DNA from: Sulfuritalea sp.
GTDB taxonomy: Bacteria; Pseudomonadota; Gammaproteobacteria; Burkholderiales; Rhodocyclaceae
Assembly (NCBI GenBank): GCA_022843505.1
Contig: JALHNN010000029.1
Location: 1 to 12,942 of the forward strand
Length of the DNA stretch: 12,942 nt
Direction of reading: 5' to 3'
Position 1 is the stretch's first letter. Each line of letters opens with the position of its first letter. Under the pieces are notes generated by a model. The model ran no database searches, was not told where the DNA came from, and was given only the letters and a program-made list of their open reading frames with translations. This document shows, in pieces, positions 1-7,675 of this stretch. The position numbers were made by a program, and so were the translations under genes.

Positions 1-180
1 CGCCAGCAGGCCGGGGCCGCTGGCCAGGTCGAGCACGCGCTGGCCGGGCGCGAGCTCGGTCGCATCGAGCAGGGCCGTCGCGATGCCCTCGCGCGCCGCC
101 GCGGCGGCAAGGTAGCGCGGCCCGATCCGGTCGTAGCCGGCGCGTTCCAGGCGCTTGAACTGCCTGGTATCGAAACTCAT
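1..180 (-). CDS. Class I SAM-dependent methyltransferase, N-terminal part (cut by window edge)
   Basis: Only the first 60 codons are present; the gene runs off the left edge. The start is the ATG at 180-178, which overlaps the stop of rarD as ATGA. The peptide begins MSFDTRQFKRLERAGYDRIG, and residues 49-57 read VLDLASGPG. This is the glycine-rich motif I of Rossmann-fold SAM methyltransferases, with D51 at the end of strand beta-1 and the SxGxG turn at 54-57. The YDRIGPRY segment before it is typical of UbiE/Methyltransf_11-type small-molecule enzymes. The substrate cannot be told, because the acceptor-binding half lies outside the window. The four-base overlap makes it the downstream member of the uppP-yqiA-rarD operon, translated by coupling. 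The methyltransferase class is well supported; any specific function is unknown. Confidence 0.85.
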   Translation of the reverse strand, partial: MSFDTRQFKRLERAGYDRIGPRYLAAAAAREGIATALLDATELAPGQRVLDLASGPGLLA

Positions 181-1100
181 GGCAGCGGCGCTTCCTCGCG
201 CGCGGCGGCGGCCTTGAGCAGGTCGACGCTATACACGGCGAGACCGGCCCAGATCGCGGCGAGGCTCAGCATGCGCTGGGTGTCGAGCGGCTCGTGGTAC
301 ACCAGCACGCCGATCAGGAAAGCCAGCGTGGGCGCGAGATACTGCAGGAAGGCCATCATCGACAGCGGCAGCCGCCGCGCGGCGATGGCGAACAGCAGCA
401 GCGGAATGGCCGTCACCGGACCGGTGGCGACCAGGTAGAGGTCGCTCGCCGATATCGCGCCACTGCCGCCGAAATGGCCTTGTCCGCTGTAGGCCAGCCA
501 GCCGAGCCAGGCCAGCGCCAGCGGCAGCATGCAGACGGTTTCGAGGAACAGGCCGCTGGCGGCATCCAGCGGCAACTGCTTGCGCAGCAGGCCGTAGATG
601 CCGAAGGTGCCGGCCAGCACCAGCGCGATCCAGGGCAGTCCGCCGGCGCGGGTGGCCTCGATGGCGACACCGACCGCGGCGCAGAGCACGGCCAGCCATT
701 GCAGTTTTCGCATGCGCTCCTTGAGCACCAGTACGCCGAGCGCGACGTTGAGCAGCGGCAGGATGAAATAGCCGAGGCTGGTCTCGACGATGTGGCCGTT
801 ATTCACGCCCCAGACGAAGGTCAGCCAGTTGCTGATCACCAGCGCCGAGGCCAGCGCGATGCGGGCCAGTTGCGCCGGCTGGCGGGCGATGCGCAAGGCA
901 TCGCCGAAACCGCGGCCGAAGCCGATCAGGGCCGTCATCAGCAGCATGGCCCAGACCACGCGGTGGGCGATGATCTCGACGGCGGGGATCTCGACGATCT
1001 GCTTGAAGAAGATCGGCACCAGCCCCCAGATGACGTAGGCGCTGATGCCGGCGATGATGCCGGTGCGCGTGTTCTCCGGCGTGATCGCGGGGTGCGTCAC
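177..1100 (-). CDS. rarD: RarD-type EamA/DMT-superfamily transporter
   Basis: The product is a 307-residue inner-membrane protein with about ten hydrophobic segments, the usual size for RarD (roughly 290-310). The N-terminus has the family signature: a glycine/alanine-rich first helix with AYVIWGLVPIFFKQ (residues 21-34), then VEIIAHRVVW, where the HR pair in helix 2 is typical. SNWLTFVWGVNNGHIVETSLGYFILPLLNV in the middle is also characteristic of the family. RarD is a drug/metabolite-superfamily permease, historically named a chloramphenicol-sensitivity protein; its physiological substrate is not established. The start is the GTG at 1100-1098, because it forms a GTGA overlap with the stop of the preceding esterase gene and leaves a normal N-terminus. 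Its own stop overlaps the next ATG in the same way, so it sits inside a translationally coupled operon. Confidence 0.9.
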   Translation of the reverse strand: MTHPAITPENTRTGIIAGISAYVIWGLVPIFFKQIVEIPAVEIIAHRVVWAMLLMTALIGFGRGFGDALRIARQPAQLARIALASALVISNWLTFVWGVNNGHIVETSLGYFILPLLNVALGVLVLKERMRKLQWLAVLCAAVGVAIEATRAGGLPWIALVLAGTFGIYGLLRKQLPLDAASGLFLETVCMLPLALAWLGWLAYSGQGHFGGSGAISASDLYLVATGPVTAIPLLLFAIAARRLPLSMMAFLQYLAPTLAFLIGVLVYHEPLDTQRMLSLAAIWAGLAVYSVDLLKAAAAREEAPLP

Positions 1101-1660
1101 TTCAACCCGGCGTAGTCGATGATCGGATCGAGGTAGTCGTTCCAGCGCGTGAAGCTGTGGTCGCCGCCGGGCAGCACGGTTTGCCTGGCCCCCTGGTAGC
1201 GGCGCACCGCGTCGCGGTAGTCGAGGGTTTCGTCACCTTCTTCGACCAGCAGCCAGAAGCGTTCGGGTTTCGCCAGCACCGGGACTTCGATGGCGCGCAA
1301 CTGCTCGACGTGGTCCAGGGTGAACTCGAAGGGCTCGCCGGTATAGAGCCAGCGCTGCGGCCCGATGTACTTCTGCAGCGAAAGATGGGCAACGACGGCC
1401 GGATTCACCAGCACCGCCCTGAGGTCGAATATCTCCGCCAGCCAGGTCGAGTAATAGCCGCCGAGCGATGAGCCGACCACGGTCGTGACCGGGTGGCGTG
1501 CAATCAGGTCTTCGGCCAGGGCGATGGCGTCCTTCGGCGCGGCCGGCAATTGCGGTGCTAGGAAATGTTCGCCCAGGCCCCGTTCGCGCATGCGCTTGCC
1601 CAGCGCCTGTGACTTGTTCGACTGCGGCCCGCTGGTGAAGCCGTGCAGGTAGAGAATCAT
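1097..1660 (-). CDS. YqiA/YcfP-like alpha/beta-hydrolase (esterase)
   Basis: The product has 187 residues and starts MILYLHGFTSGPQSNKSQ. The HGF near the N-terminus is the oxyanion-hole element of alpha/beta hydrolases, and the SxKS stretch is typical of the YqiA family. The nucleophile elbow is G63-S-S65-L-G67, giving S65 as nucleophile. An aspartate in EEGDETLDY (143 or 147) and H168 in GGDHSF complete the likely triad. Length matches E. coli YqiA (about 190), a cytoplasmic esterase with no assigned physiological substrate. The start is the ATG at 1660-1658, which overlaps the uppP stop as ATGA. The same frame stays open further upstream, but that part is antisense-like sequence overlapping uppP and is not credible. 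The stop overlaps the rarD GTG. The family is clear; the substrate is unknown. Confidence 0.9.
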   Translation of the reverse strand: MILYLHGFTSGPQSNKSQALGKRMRERGLGEHFLAPQLPAAPKDAIALAEDLIARHPVTTVVGSSLGGYYSTWLAEIFDLRAVLVNPAVVAHLSLQKYIGPQRWLYTGEPFEFTLDHVEQLRAIEVPVLAKPERFWLLVEEGDETLDYRDAVRRYQGARQTVLPGGDHSFTRWNDYLDPIIDYAGLK

Positions 1661-2481
1661 GGTGACGACCAATCCACCACGCCCATCTGCCAGGTGGCAA
1701 GGACGACGATGCCGAAGGCGATGCGGTACCAGGCGAAGACCGTGAAATCGTGGGTTGAGACGAAGCGCAGCAGCCAGCGCACGCAGAGGAAGGCCGAGAC
1801 GAAGGAGGCGATGCAGCCGACGGCCCACAGGCCGAGGTCGTCGGCCACCAGCAGGTGGCGCTCCTTCCATGCCTGGTAGGCACTCGCGGCCATCAGCGTC
1901 GGCACGGCGAGGAAGAAGGAGAACTCCGTCGCCGCCTTGCGCGAGAGGCCGAACAGCAGGCCGCCGATGATGGTGGCGCCGGAGCGCGAGGTGCCCGGGA
2001 TCAGCGCGCAGGCCTGGGCCAGGCCGAGCTTGAGGGCATCGACGGGCGTCAGCTGGTCGACGTCCTCGATGCGTACCACATGCTCGCGCTTCTCGGCCCA
2101 TAGGATGATGAAGGCGCCGACGATGAAGGCGCTGGCCACCGCCACCGGATTGAACAGCGTGGCCTTGATCAGCTTGCCGAAGATCAGGCCGAGCACGGCC
2201 AGCGGCAGGAAGGCGATGCCGATGTTGAGGGCAAAGCGCTGCGCCACGGGGTCGCTGCCCAGTCCGGCGAGAACGCGGCCGAAACGCGCGCGGTACTCCC
2301 AGCAGATGGCAAGCATGGCCGCGGCCTGGATCACGATCAGGAACAGCTTGCCGCGTTCGTCATTGAACTTCAGCAGGTCGCCGGCAAGGATCAGGTGGCC
2401 GGTCGAGGACACCGGCAGGAACTCGGTAAAGCCTTCGACCAGGCCCAGGATCAGGGCCTGGAGCAGCGGATGGAAATCCAT
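1657..2481 (-). CDS. uppP: Undecaprenyl-diphosphatase UppP (BacA)
   Basis: This integral membrane enzyme removes the terminal phosphate of undecaprenyl pyrophosphate, regenerating the lipid carrier for peptidoglycan and other envelope glycans. Loss of carrier recycling is what bacitracin exploits, hence the alternative name bacA. The protein has 274 residues, essentially the length of E. coli UppP (273). Both signature motifs are intact. The first is E16-G-F-T-E20-F-L-P-V-S-S-T-G-H29, with the catalytic glutamates, serine and histidine. The second is P162-G-T-S-R166-S-G168, with the phosphate-binding arginine. Several hydrophobic helices follow. The start ATG at 2481 has no strong Shine-Dalgarno sequence. 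The gene heads an operon with yqiA, rarD and a methyltransferase, each joined by a four-base overlap. Confidence 0.97.
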   Translation of the reverse strand: MDFHPLLQALILGLVEGFTEFLPVSSTGHLILAGDLLKFNDERGKLFLIVIQAAAMLAICWEYRARFGRVLAGLGSDPVAQRFALNIGIAFLPLAVLGLIFGKLIKATLFNPVAVASAFIVGAFIILWAEKREHVVRIEDVDQLTPVDALKLGLAQACALIPGTSRSGATIIGGLLFGLSRKAATEFSFFLAVPTLMAASAYQAWKERHLLVADDLGLWAVGCIASFVSAFLCVRWLLRFVSTHDFTVFAWYRIAFGIVVLATWQMGVVDWSSP

Positions 2482-2523
2482 GTCAGGGGGATGCGTGAAG
2501 GGCGGAAAACGTAGTTTCAGTGA

Positions 2524-2551
2524 AGGCTAACGTCGGCTTCATTGACGTCAA
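2524..2551 (-). promoter_or_regulatory. Candidate sigma70 promoter for the uppP operon
   Basis: On the minus strand a TTGACG (2551-2546, five of six matches to the -35 consensus) is followed after 16 bp by TAGCCT (2529-2524, three of six at the -10). It lies in the 102-bp gap between the YkgJ gene and uppP, correctly placed to drive uppP. The -10 is weak, so this is only a candidate. The TGACGTCA octamer overlapping the -35 is a perfect palindrome but is short enough to be chance. Confidence 0.3.
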
Positions 2552-2556
2552 GCGCA

Positions 2557-2578
2557 GCGGCCGTAACTAGAAGGCCGC
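2557..2578. other. Short GC-rich stem-loop between ykgJ-like gene and uppP
   Basis: GCGGCC (2557-2562) and GGCCGC (2573-2578) form a perfect 6-bp inverted repeat around a 10-nt loop, just past the stop of the cysteine-cluster gene. On the minus strand the stem is not followed by a T-run, so it is not a textbook intrinsic terminator. It may still slow polymerase or protect the 3' end of the upstream transcript. Confidence 0.35.
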
Positions 2579-2583
2579 GGAGT

Positions 2584-2823
2584 CTAGCACGCGGCGGTAT
2601 CGGCCTCGAGCCGCGCCAGCCAAGCCAGGGCCTCGTCGCGGTGGTTGCCGCACATCTCGGCCGAGGGCTGCAATCCGCTGCAACACGAAGGTCGACGGTC
2701 ACTGCCGAACAGCGTGCAGCGCAAGTCCGCCGCGAGGTGCGCGCAGGCGACGCCGGCGGGCTTGTCCAGGGTGCTGATCGACGGGGCGATGCAGCAGGCG
2801 CCGCAGCCGGGGCGGCAGTCCAT
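2584..2823 (-). CDS. YkgJ-family cysteine-cluster protein
   Basis: This is a 79-residue protein with ten cysteines: C3, C7, C10, C11, C27, C36, C47, C48, C58 and C79. The opening CRPGCGACC followed by the IAPSI segment is the hallmark of the YkgJ/UPF0153 (zinc- or iron-chelating cysteine-cluster) family. A CTLFGSDRRPSCCSG block lies in the middle and a CGNHRDEALAWLARLE helix at the end, which fits the small stand-alone members. There is no signal peptide, so it is likely cytoplasmic. The biochemical role of the family is not established; metal binding is inferred from the cysteine pattern. The ATG at 2823-2821 overlaps the stop of the upstream secreted-protein gene by one base (TGATG), implying coupled translation. 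Confidence 0.85.
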   Translation of the reverse strand: MDCRPGCGACCIAPSISTLDKPAGVACAHLAADLRCTLFGSDRRPSCCSGLQPSAEMCGNHRDEALAWLARLEADTAAC

Positions 2824-3158
2824 CAGATGCGGGATTCCTCGCGCAGGCTGTCGCGAAGTTCCTTTTCCATGTCGTCGATCAGCAGCAGGGCGGCGCCGCT
2901 CATTTCGCGCTGCATCTCCTTGGCTGCGGATTCCAGTTTCGCGGCGGTTTCAGCCGGCAGTTCGGGTGCGGCGCGACCTTCTGCGCCTGCCGCCAGCCCC
3001 TGACGCAGCATTCCAAATAAGAGGCCGATGTTCTGTTCCGAAAACATCCGTGCCGCAATGCGTTCCATTGCCTTCTCCGCGGCGTCCAGGCCATCGGCGC
3101 GCGCCGGAAGGGAAAGCGTCAGAATCGATAGAGTCAGGACAAGCAGGGCAGGACGCAT
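2823..3158 (-). CDS. Small secreted protein of unknown function
   Basis: I do not recognise a family. The 111-residue product has a clear Sec signal peptide: MRPALLVLTLSILTLSLPARA, with an A-R-A signal-peptidase I site and likely cleavage before D22. The mature part of about 90 residues has no cysteine. It is rich in Ala, Glu, Met and Leu and predicted by eye to be almost wholly helical and amphipathic (EKAMERIAARMFSEQN, then AAKLESAAKEMQREMSG), so it is probably a periplasmic helical protein. The start ATG is preceded by GGAG about 7 nt upstream, a good Shine-Dalgarno sequence. The gene lies 81 bp after thiC on the same strand and is coupled to the downstream cysteine-cluster gene by a one-base overlap, suggesting co-expression. 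Coding status is supported by the signal peptide, ribosome-binding site and coupling. Confidence 0.75.
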   Translation of the reverse strand: MRPALLVLTLSILTLSLPARADGLDAAEKAMERIAARMFSEQNIGLLFGMLRQGLAAGAEGRAAPELPAETAAKLESAAKEMQREMSGAALLLIDDMEKELRDSLREESRI

Positions 3159-3197
3159 GGTGGTTCTCCGATGAGGGCGGCAAACCGGATAACGCGG

Positions 3198-3215
3198 CAG
3201 CCTGCTCCAAGGCTG
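3198..3215. other. Stem-loop downstream of thiC
   Basis: CAGCCT (3198-3203) and AGGCTG (3210-3215) form a perfect 6-bp stem with a 6-nt loop in the 81-bp gap after the thiC stop. No U-run follows on the minus strand, so a rho-independent terminator is not supported. It may be a 3'-end or attenuating structure between thiC and the secreted-protein gene. Confidence 0.35.
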
Positions 3216-3239
3216 ACACGGACTTACGAAAAGCCGACC

Positions 3240-5099
<1,860 letters not shown>

Positions 5100-5162
5100 G
5101 GGGCTGGCTCGCTTCAGGGACGGCGGGGCGGGATGTCGAAGCTACTGGAAAGGCGGGGCGAA

Positions 5163-5189
5163 TGCAACCCGACGGCCGGCAGGGTTGCA
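5163..5189. other. 8-bp perfect stem-loop in the thiC leader / vapC tail
   Basis: TGCAACCC (5163-5170) and GGGTTGCA (5182-5189) are perfect inverted repeats around an 11-nt loop that itself contains the GCCGGC palindrome. It lies 14 bp after the vapC stop and about 64 bp before the thiC start. Neither strand shows a T-run after it, so it is at best an imperfect terminator. It could equally be a thiC leader structure. Its sequence does not resemble a THI box. Confidence 0.5.
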
Positions 5190-5202
5190 GTGATGGACGC
5201 GA

Positions 5203-5631
5203 TCAGATCACGACCAGATTCCGGGGCTTTGCTCCGCGCACCGCCTGCAGCGGCACAGAACGATCCAGGGTGGCAAGGCAACCATTCATCTCGACCGCCA
5301 GCGCCAGCAGATACACGTCTGTGACCTGGCGGCTGCCGAGTACCGAATTCCAGTCGATGCGGCCTGCGTCGACCAGGCTGACCGCATCCGGCCAGAACTC
5401 GTGATGGCGCGTTGCCGTAGCGGCACCGAGGCGTTCCGCCACTGCCGCCGCGGGTGCCGGATTCGAATATCCCGGCAGCGACATGATGCGGATGCACCCG
5501 TTCTGCGTCAGAGGACACGATGCCCAACCTGCACGGATGTGCTCCCGCAGCCATGCCGTCGCGCGCGCATGGTGCAGGTGGGCACCGTCGAGCAGGGCGA
5601 TCAGCACATTGACGTCGAGCAGTGCCCGCAT
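5203..5631 (-). CDS. vapC: VapC-family PIN-domain toxin (predicted ribonuclease)
   Basis: The product has 142 residues, starting MRALLDVNVLIALLDG from the ATG at 5631-5629, which overlaps the vapB stop by one base (TGATG). A TTG one codon upstream is possible but less likely. PIN-domain features are D6 in LLDVNVLIALLD, the CPLTQNGCIRI block (40-50), D105 in TDVYLLALAVE and D123 in ATLDR. PIN toxins are Mg-dependent RNases that cut tRNA, rRNA or mRNA and are silenced by the paired antitoxin. The position that is often acidic in the second motif is Q43 here, in a TQNG sequence. This glutamine occurs in some VapC relatives as far as I recall, but it leaves three obvious catalytic acids rather than four. 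The target RNA is unknown. It is cytoplasmic and co-expressed with vapB. Confidence 0.92.
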   Translation of the reverse strand: MRALLDVNVLIALLDGAHLHHARATAWLREHIRAGWASCPLTQNGCIRIMSLPGYSNPAPAAAVAERLGAATATRHHEFWPDAVSLVDAGRIDWNSVLGSRQVTDVYLLALAVEMNGCLATLDRSVPLQAVRGAKPRNLVVI

Positions 5632-5879
5632 CAAATGCCTTCGTCGTCGCGCAGCCTGTCGACCTGCTCGTTGGTCACCACTCCGCCGCGCGAGGGAAAC
5701 GGGCGAAAGCCATAGTTGGCATCCGGTTCCTTGACGCCGACTGCGGCGGACGCCGGCGACTGCGTCAGCGCCTGCCGCGCAAGACGCGAGATCACCTGCC
5801 CGGCGGTGCCACCGCTCCGGCGGGCGAGTTCCTTGGCGGCGAGCAGCACATCGTCTTCGATGTCGAGGGTGGTGCGCAT
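5631..5879 (-). CDS. vapB: VapB-family ribbon-helix-helix antitoxin
   Basis: This 82-residue protein has an N-terminal RHH/Arc-type DNA-binding region, MRTTLDIEDDVLLAAKELARR, followed by helix 2 (GGTAGQVISRLARQAL, about 23-38). The beta strand RTTLDI contacts operator DNA as a dimer. The C-terminal tail (FRPFPSRGGVVTNEQVDRLRDDEGI) has the extended, charged character of the segment that wraps the PIN toxin active site. VapB with VapC normally represses its own promoter. Consistent with this, a 7-bp dyad overlaps the predicted -10 just upstream. The start ATG at 5879 has no clear Shine-Dalgarno sequence. The gene is the first of a two-gene module placed between the SGNH-hydrolase gene and thiC, all on the same strand. 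Confidence 0.92.
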   Translation of the reverse strand: MRTTLDIEDDVLLAAKELARRSGGTAGQVISRLARQALTQSPASAAVGVKEPDANYGFRPFPSRGGVVTNEQVDRLRDDEGI

Positions 5880-5898
5880 TGGAATGGACTCGATGATG

Positions 5899-5922
5899 TG
5901 ATGCGGTGATGATATCGCATCA
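5899..5922. promoter_or_regulatory. Probable VapB(C) operator dyad over the vapBC -10
   Basis: TGATGCG (5899-5905) and CGCATCA (5916-5922) are perfect 7-bp inverted repeats with a 10-bp spacer. The whole dyad covers the predicted vapBC -10 (5909-5914). Position and symmetry fit autoregulation by an RHH antitoxin. The surrounding stretch 5893-5915 is also rich in TGATG-like direct repeats, which could be further half-sites. Binding itself is inferred. Confidence 0.5.
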
Positions 5923-5937
5923 AGGTCCCGGACGCAA
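5909..5937 (-). promoter_or_regulatory. vapBC sigma70 promoter
   Basis: On the minus strand TTGCGT (5937-5932) is separated by exactly 17 bp from TATCAT (5914-5909). The -10 matches consensus at five of six positions and the -35 at three of six. Predicted transcription starts near 5902, giving a leader of about 23 nt before the vapB ATG at 5879. The -35 begins only 6 bp beyond the stop of the preceding hydrolase gene. Confidence 0.55.
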
Positions 5938-5942
5938 CGATA

Positions 5943-6581
5943 TCAGCGCACGAAACCGATCTTCTTCAGGTCCGCGTGGATCAGCTCGCCGAGCCTGGCG
6001 TGCCCCGCCGCATTGGGGTGCAACTGGTCGCCCTTGAGCGCCGTGTCGGACAAAACCTCGGAAATCGCGTTCTCGATCAGGGGCAGCTTCTTGTCCTTGG
6101 CGATTTCGGCGTAGAAGTCGGGGGGCGAGAGGTTGTTCAGCACCGCGCCGGCGATGCTGGGCTTGGGCGTGGCGAGCAGGACGACTTTGGCGCCCCTGGC
6201 GCGCGCCATGTCGATCATGCGTCCGATGTTCTCGACGGTCTGGTTCTGCGGCTGCTTGCGCAGCATGTCATTGCCGCCAATGCTGACCAGGACCAGTTGC
6301 GGCTGTTGTTCCTCGAGCAGACCGGGCAGGCGCTCCAGGGCCTGGGCGCTGGTGTTGCCGCTGATGCCGCCGTTGATCACCTGCCAGCCGGTTTTCTGCG
6401 CCAGCAGCGTCGGCCAGGCTTCCTGCGGCTGCACGCCGTGCGGCGCGGTCAGGCTGTCGCCCAGGGCCAGGACCTTGGTTCCCGAGGGCAGCGGGCTCTC
6501 CTTGGGTTTGCCGCCGCATCCCGCCAGCACCAGCAGCAGCGCGACAAGGGCGAGGCGCAGCCAGACGGTGAGTCGGCTCAA
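5943..6581 (-). CDS. SGNH/GDSL-family hydrolase, predicted lipoprotein (TesA-like arylesterase)
   Basis: The product has 212 residues. The best start is the TTG at 6581-6579, which overlaps the guaC stop as TTGA. It places a short positively charged head and a hydrophobic helix before a lipobox (LAGC, C22), predicting a lipoprotein. The SGNH blocks are complete: G41-D-S43-L (nucleophile), the GGISGNTS block with G75, G102-G-N-D105, and D185-x-x-H188 in DQLHPN. The relatives are TesA/EstA-type esterase-lysophospholipases, which hydrolyse acyl esters in the periplasm. TesA itself is a soluble periplasmic enzyme, so lipid anchoring here is a difference. The frame remains open upstream through guaC, but that part is shadow coding. 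The gene is translationally coupled to guaC. The substrate is unknown. Confidence 0.88.
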   Translation of the reverse strand: MSRLTVWLRLALVALLLVLAGCGGKPKESPLPSGTKVLALGDSLTAPHGVQPQEAWPTLLAQKTGWQVINGGISGNTSAQALERLPGLLEEQQPQLVLVSIGGNDMLRKQPQNQTVENIGRMIDMARARGAKVVLLATPKPSIAGAVLNNLSPPDFYAEIAKDKKLPLIENAISEVLSDTALKGDQLHPNAAGHARLGELIHADLKKIGFVR

Positions 6582-7618
6582 GATTGGCCGAAGACTTCGT
6601 TGAGCTGCCGCGCAACGCGGACGAAGGTGGTGCGCTTGGAAAGCTCCTTGAGCTTGCGCGCGCCGACGTAGGTGCAGGCCGAACGCACGCCGCCGAGGAT
6701 GTCCTGCACCGTGGCCTCGACCGGGCCGCGGCAGTCGAGCAGGACTTCCTTGCCTTCCGAGGCGCGATAGTGGGCGACACCGCCGGCGTGCCTGTCCATC
6801 GCCGCGCGCGAACTCATGCCGTAGAAGCGCATCTTGCGTTCGCCGCCGCGTTCGATCACCTCGCCCATGGATTCGTCGTGGCCGGCGAGCATGCCGCCGA
6901 GCATGACGAAATCGGCGCCGCCGCCGAAGGCCTTGGCCAGGTCGCCGGCGGAGGTGCAGCCGCCGTCGGCGCAGATCAGGCCGCCCAGGCCGTGGGCGGC
7001 GTCGGCGCACTCGATGATGGCCGAGAGCTGCGGGTAGCCGACGCCGGTCATCTTGCGCGTGGTGCACACCGAGCCCGGGCCGATGCCGACCTTGACGATG
7101 TCGGCGCCGTCGAGGATCAGCTCCTCGGCCATCTCGCCGGTGACCACGTTGCCGGCCATGAGGGTGAGCTTCGGGTAGGCGTCGCGCAGCTTGTGCAGGA
7201 AATCGACGAAAGCCTTGGTGTAGCCGTTGGCGACATCGACGCAAACATGCGTGATCGCCTCGCCGCAGCGCGCCTCGACGCGGCGAAACTTCTCGTAGTC
7301 GTCGCTCGTGATGCCCATCGAGTAGAACACCGTGGCATCGGCGGGAAGCGCGGTGAAGAAAGCGGCCAGTTCGTCCTCGGCGTAATGCTTGTGCAAGGCC
7401 GTGGCCATCCCATGGCGTGCGAGGGCGCGCGCCATCTCGAAGCTGCCCACGGTGTCCATGTTGGCGGCGATGATGGGCACTCCGGAATAGCGGCGGCCGG
7501 AATGGCGAAAGACGAATTCGCGCGCCAGATCCACTTCGGCGCGCGAGCCGAGCGTCGAGCGCTTCGGCCGGATCAGCACGTCCTGGAAATCGAGCTTGAG
7601 TTCTTCTTCGATGCGCAT
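6578..7618 (-). CDS. guaC: GMP reductase GuaC
   Basis: GuaC reductively deaminates GMP to IMP with NADPH, returning guanine nucleotides to the adenine branch. The 346-residue protein matches E. coli GuaC (347) and lacks the CBS-domain insert that marks IMP dehydrogenase. The N-terminus RIEEELKLDFQDVLIRPKRSTLGSR is typical of GMP reductase. The catalytic loop G178-I-G-P-G-S-V-C185-T-T187-R-K-M-T-G-V-G carries the nucleophilic C185. The barrel motifs IICADGGCTSAGD and GADFVMLGGMLAGHDES follow, and EGKEV supplies the catalytic glutamate region. The start ATG at 7618 is preceded by AGGGA at a good distance (CAGGGATCCGCC). It is divergent from the tetR efflux operon across a 117-bp gap, and its stop overlaps the TTG of the SGNH gene. 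Confidence 0.96.
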   Translation of the reverse strand: MRIEEELKLDFQDVLIRPKRSTLGSRAEVDLAREFVFRHSGRRYSGVPIIAANMDTVGSFEMARALARHGMATALHKHYAEDELAAFFTALPADATVFYSMGITSDDYEKFRRVEARCGEAITHVCVDVANGYTKAFVDFLHKLRDAYPKLTLMAGNVVTGEMAEELILDGADIVKVGIGPGSVCTTRKMTGVGYPQLSAIIECADAAHGLGGLICADGGCTSAGDLAKAFGGGADFVMLGGMLAGHDESMGEVIERGGERKMRFYGMSSRAAMDRHAGGVAHYRASEGKEVLLDCRGPVEATVQDILGGVRSACTYVGARKLKELSKRTTFVRVARQLNEVFGQS

Positions 7619-7675
7619 GGCGGATCCCTGTGAGAAGTCAGCTTACCTAATTTCACAGCCGGGTCGGGATGGTGC

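Noticed and set aside
1097..2101. 334-codon reading of the esterase frame
   Set aside because: The extra N-terminal part overlaps uppP in another frame and is low-complexity. The ATG at 1660 gives a complete 187-residue YqiA-like protein with an operon-style overlap.
2543..2550. Perfect palindrome TGACGTCA
   Set aside because: An 8-bp palindrome is expected by chance at this window size, and no other copy or regulator points to it.
2557..2578. Intrinsic terminators at the stem-loops after ykgJ-like, thiC and vapC genes
   Set aside because: All three stems (2557-2578, 3198-3215, 5163-5189) lack a following U-run on the minus strand, so they are listed as stem-loops only.
5134..5168. Possible thiC promoter TTGCAT-17-TAGCTT on the minus strand
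   Set aside because: Only three of six matches at each hexamer in GC-rich sequence, and the -35 overlaps the stem-loop. Too weak to annotate.
5943..7244. 433-codon reading of the SGNH hydrolase frame
   Set aside because: The upstream 220 codons are Arg-rich shadow sequence within guaC. The lipoprotein signal and the TTGA overlap place the real start at 6581.
7628..7658. CTGTGA and TCACAG arms upstream of guaC, resembling CRP half-sites
   Set aside because: The inner arms are 19 bp apart, whereas a CRP site needs 6 bp between TGTGA and TCACA. No known CRP geometry fits.
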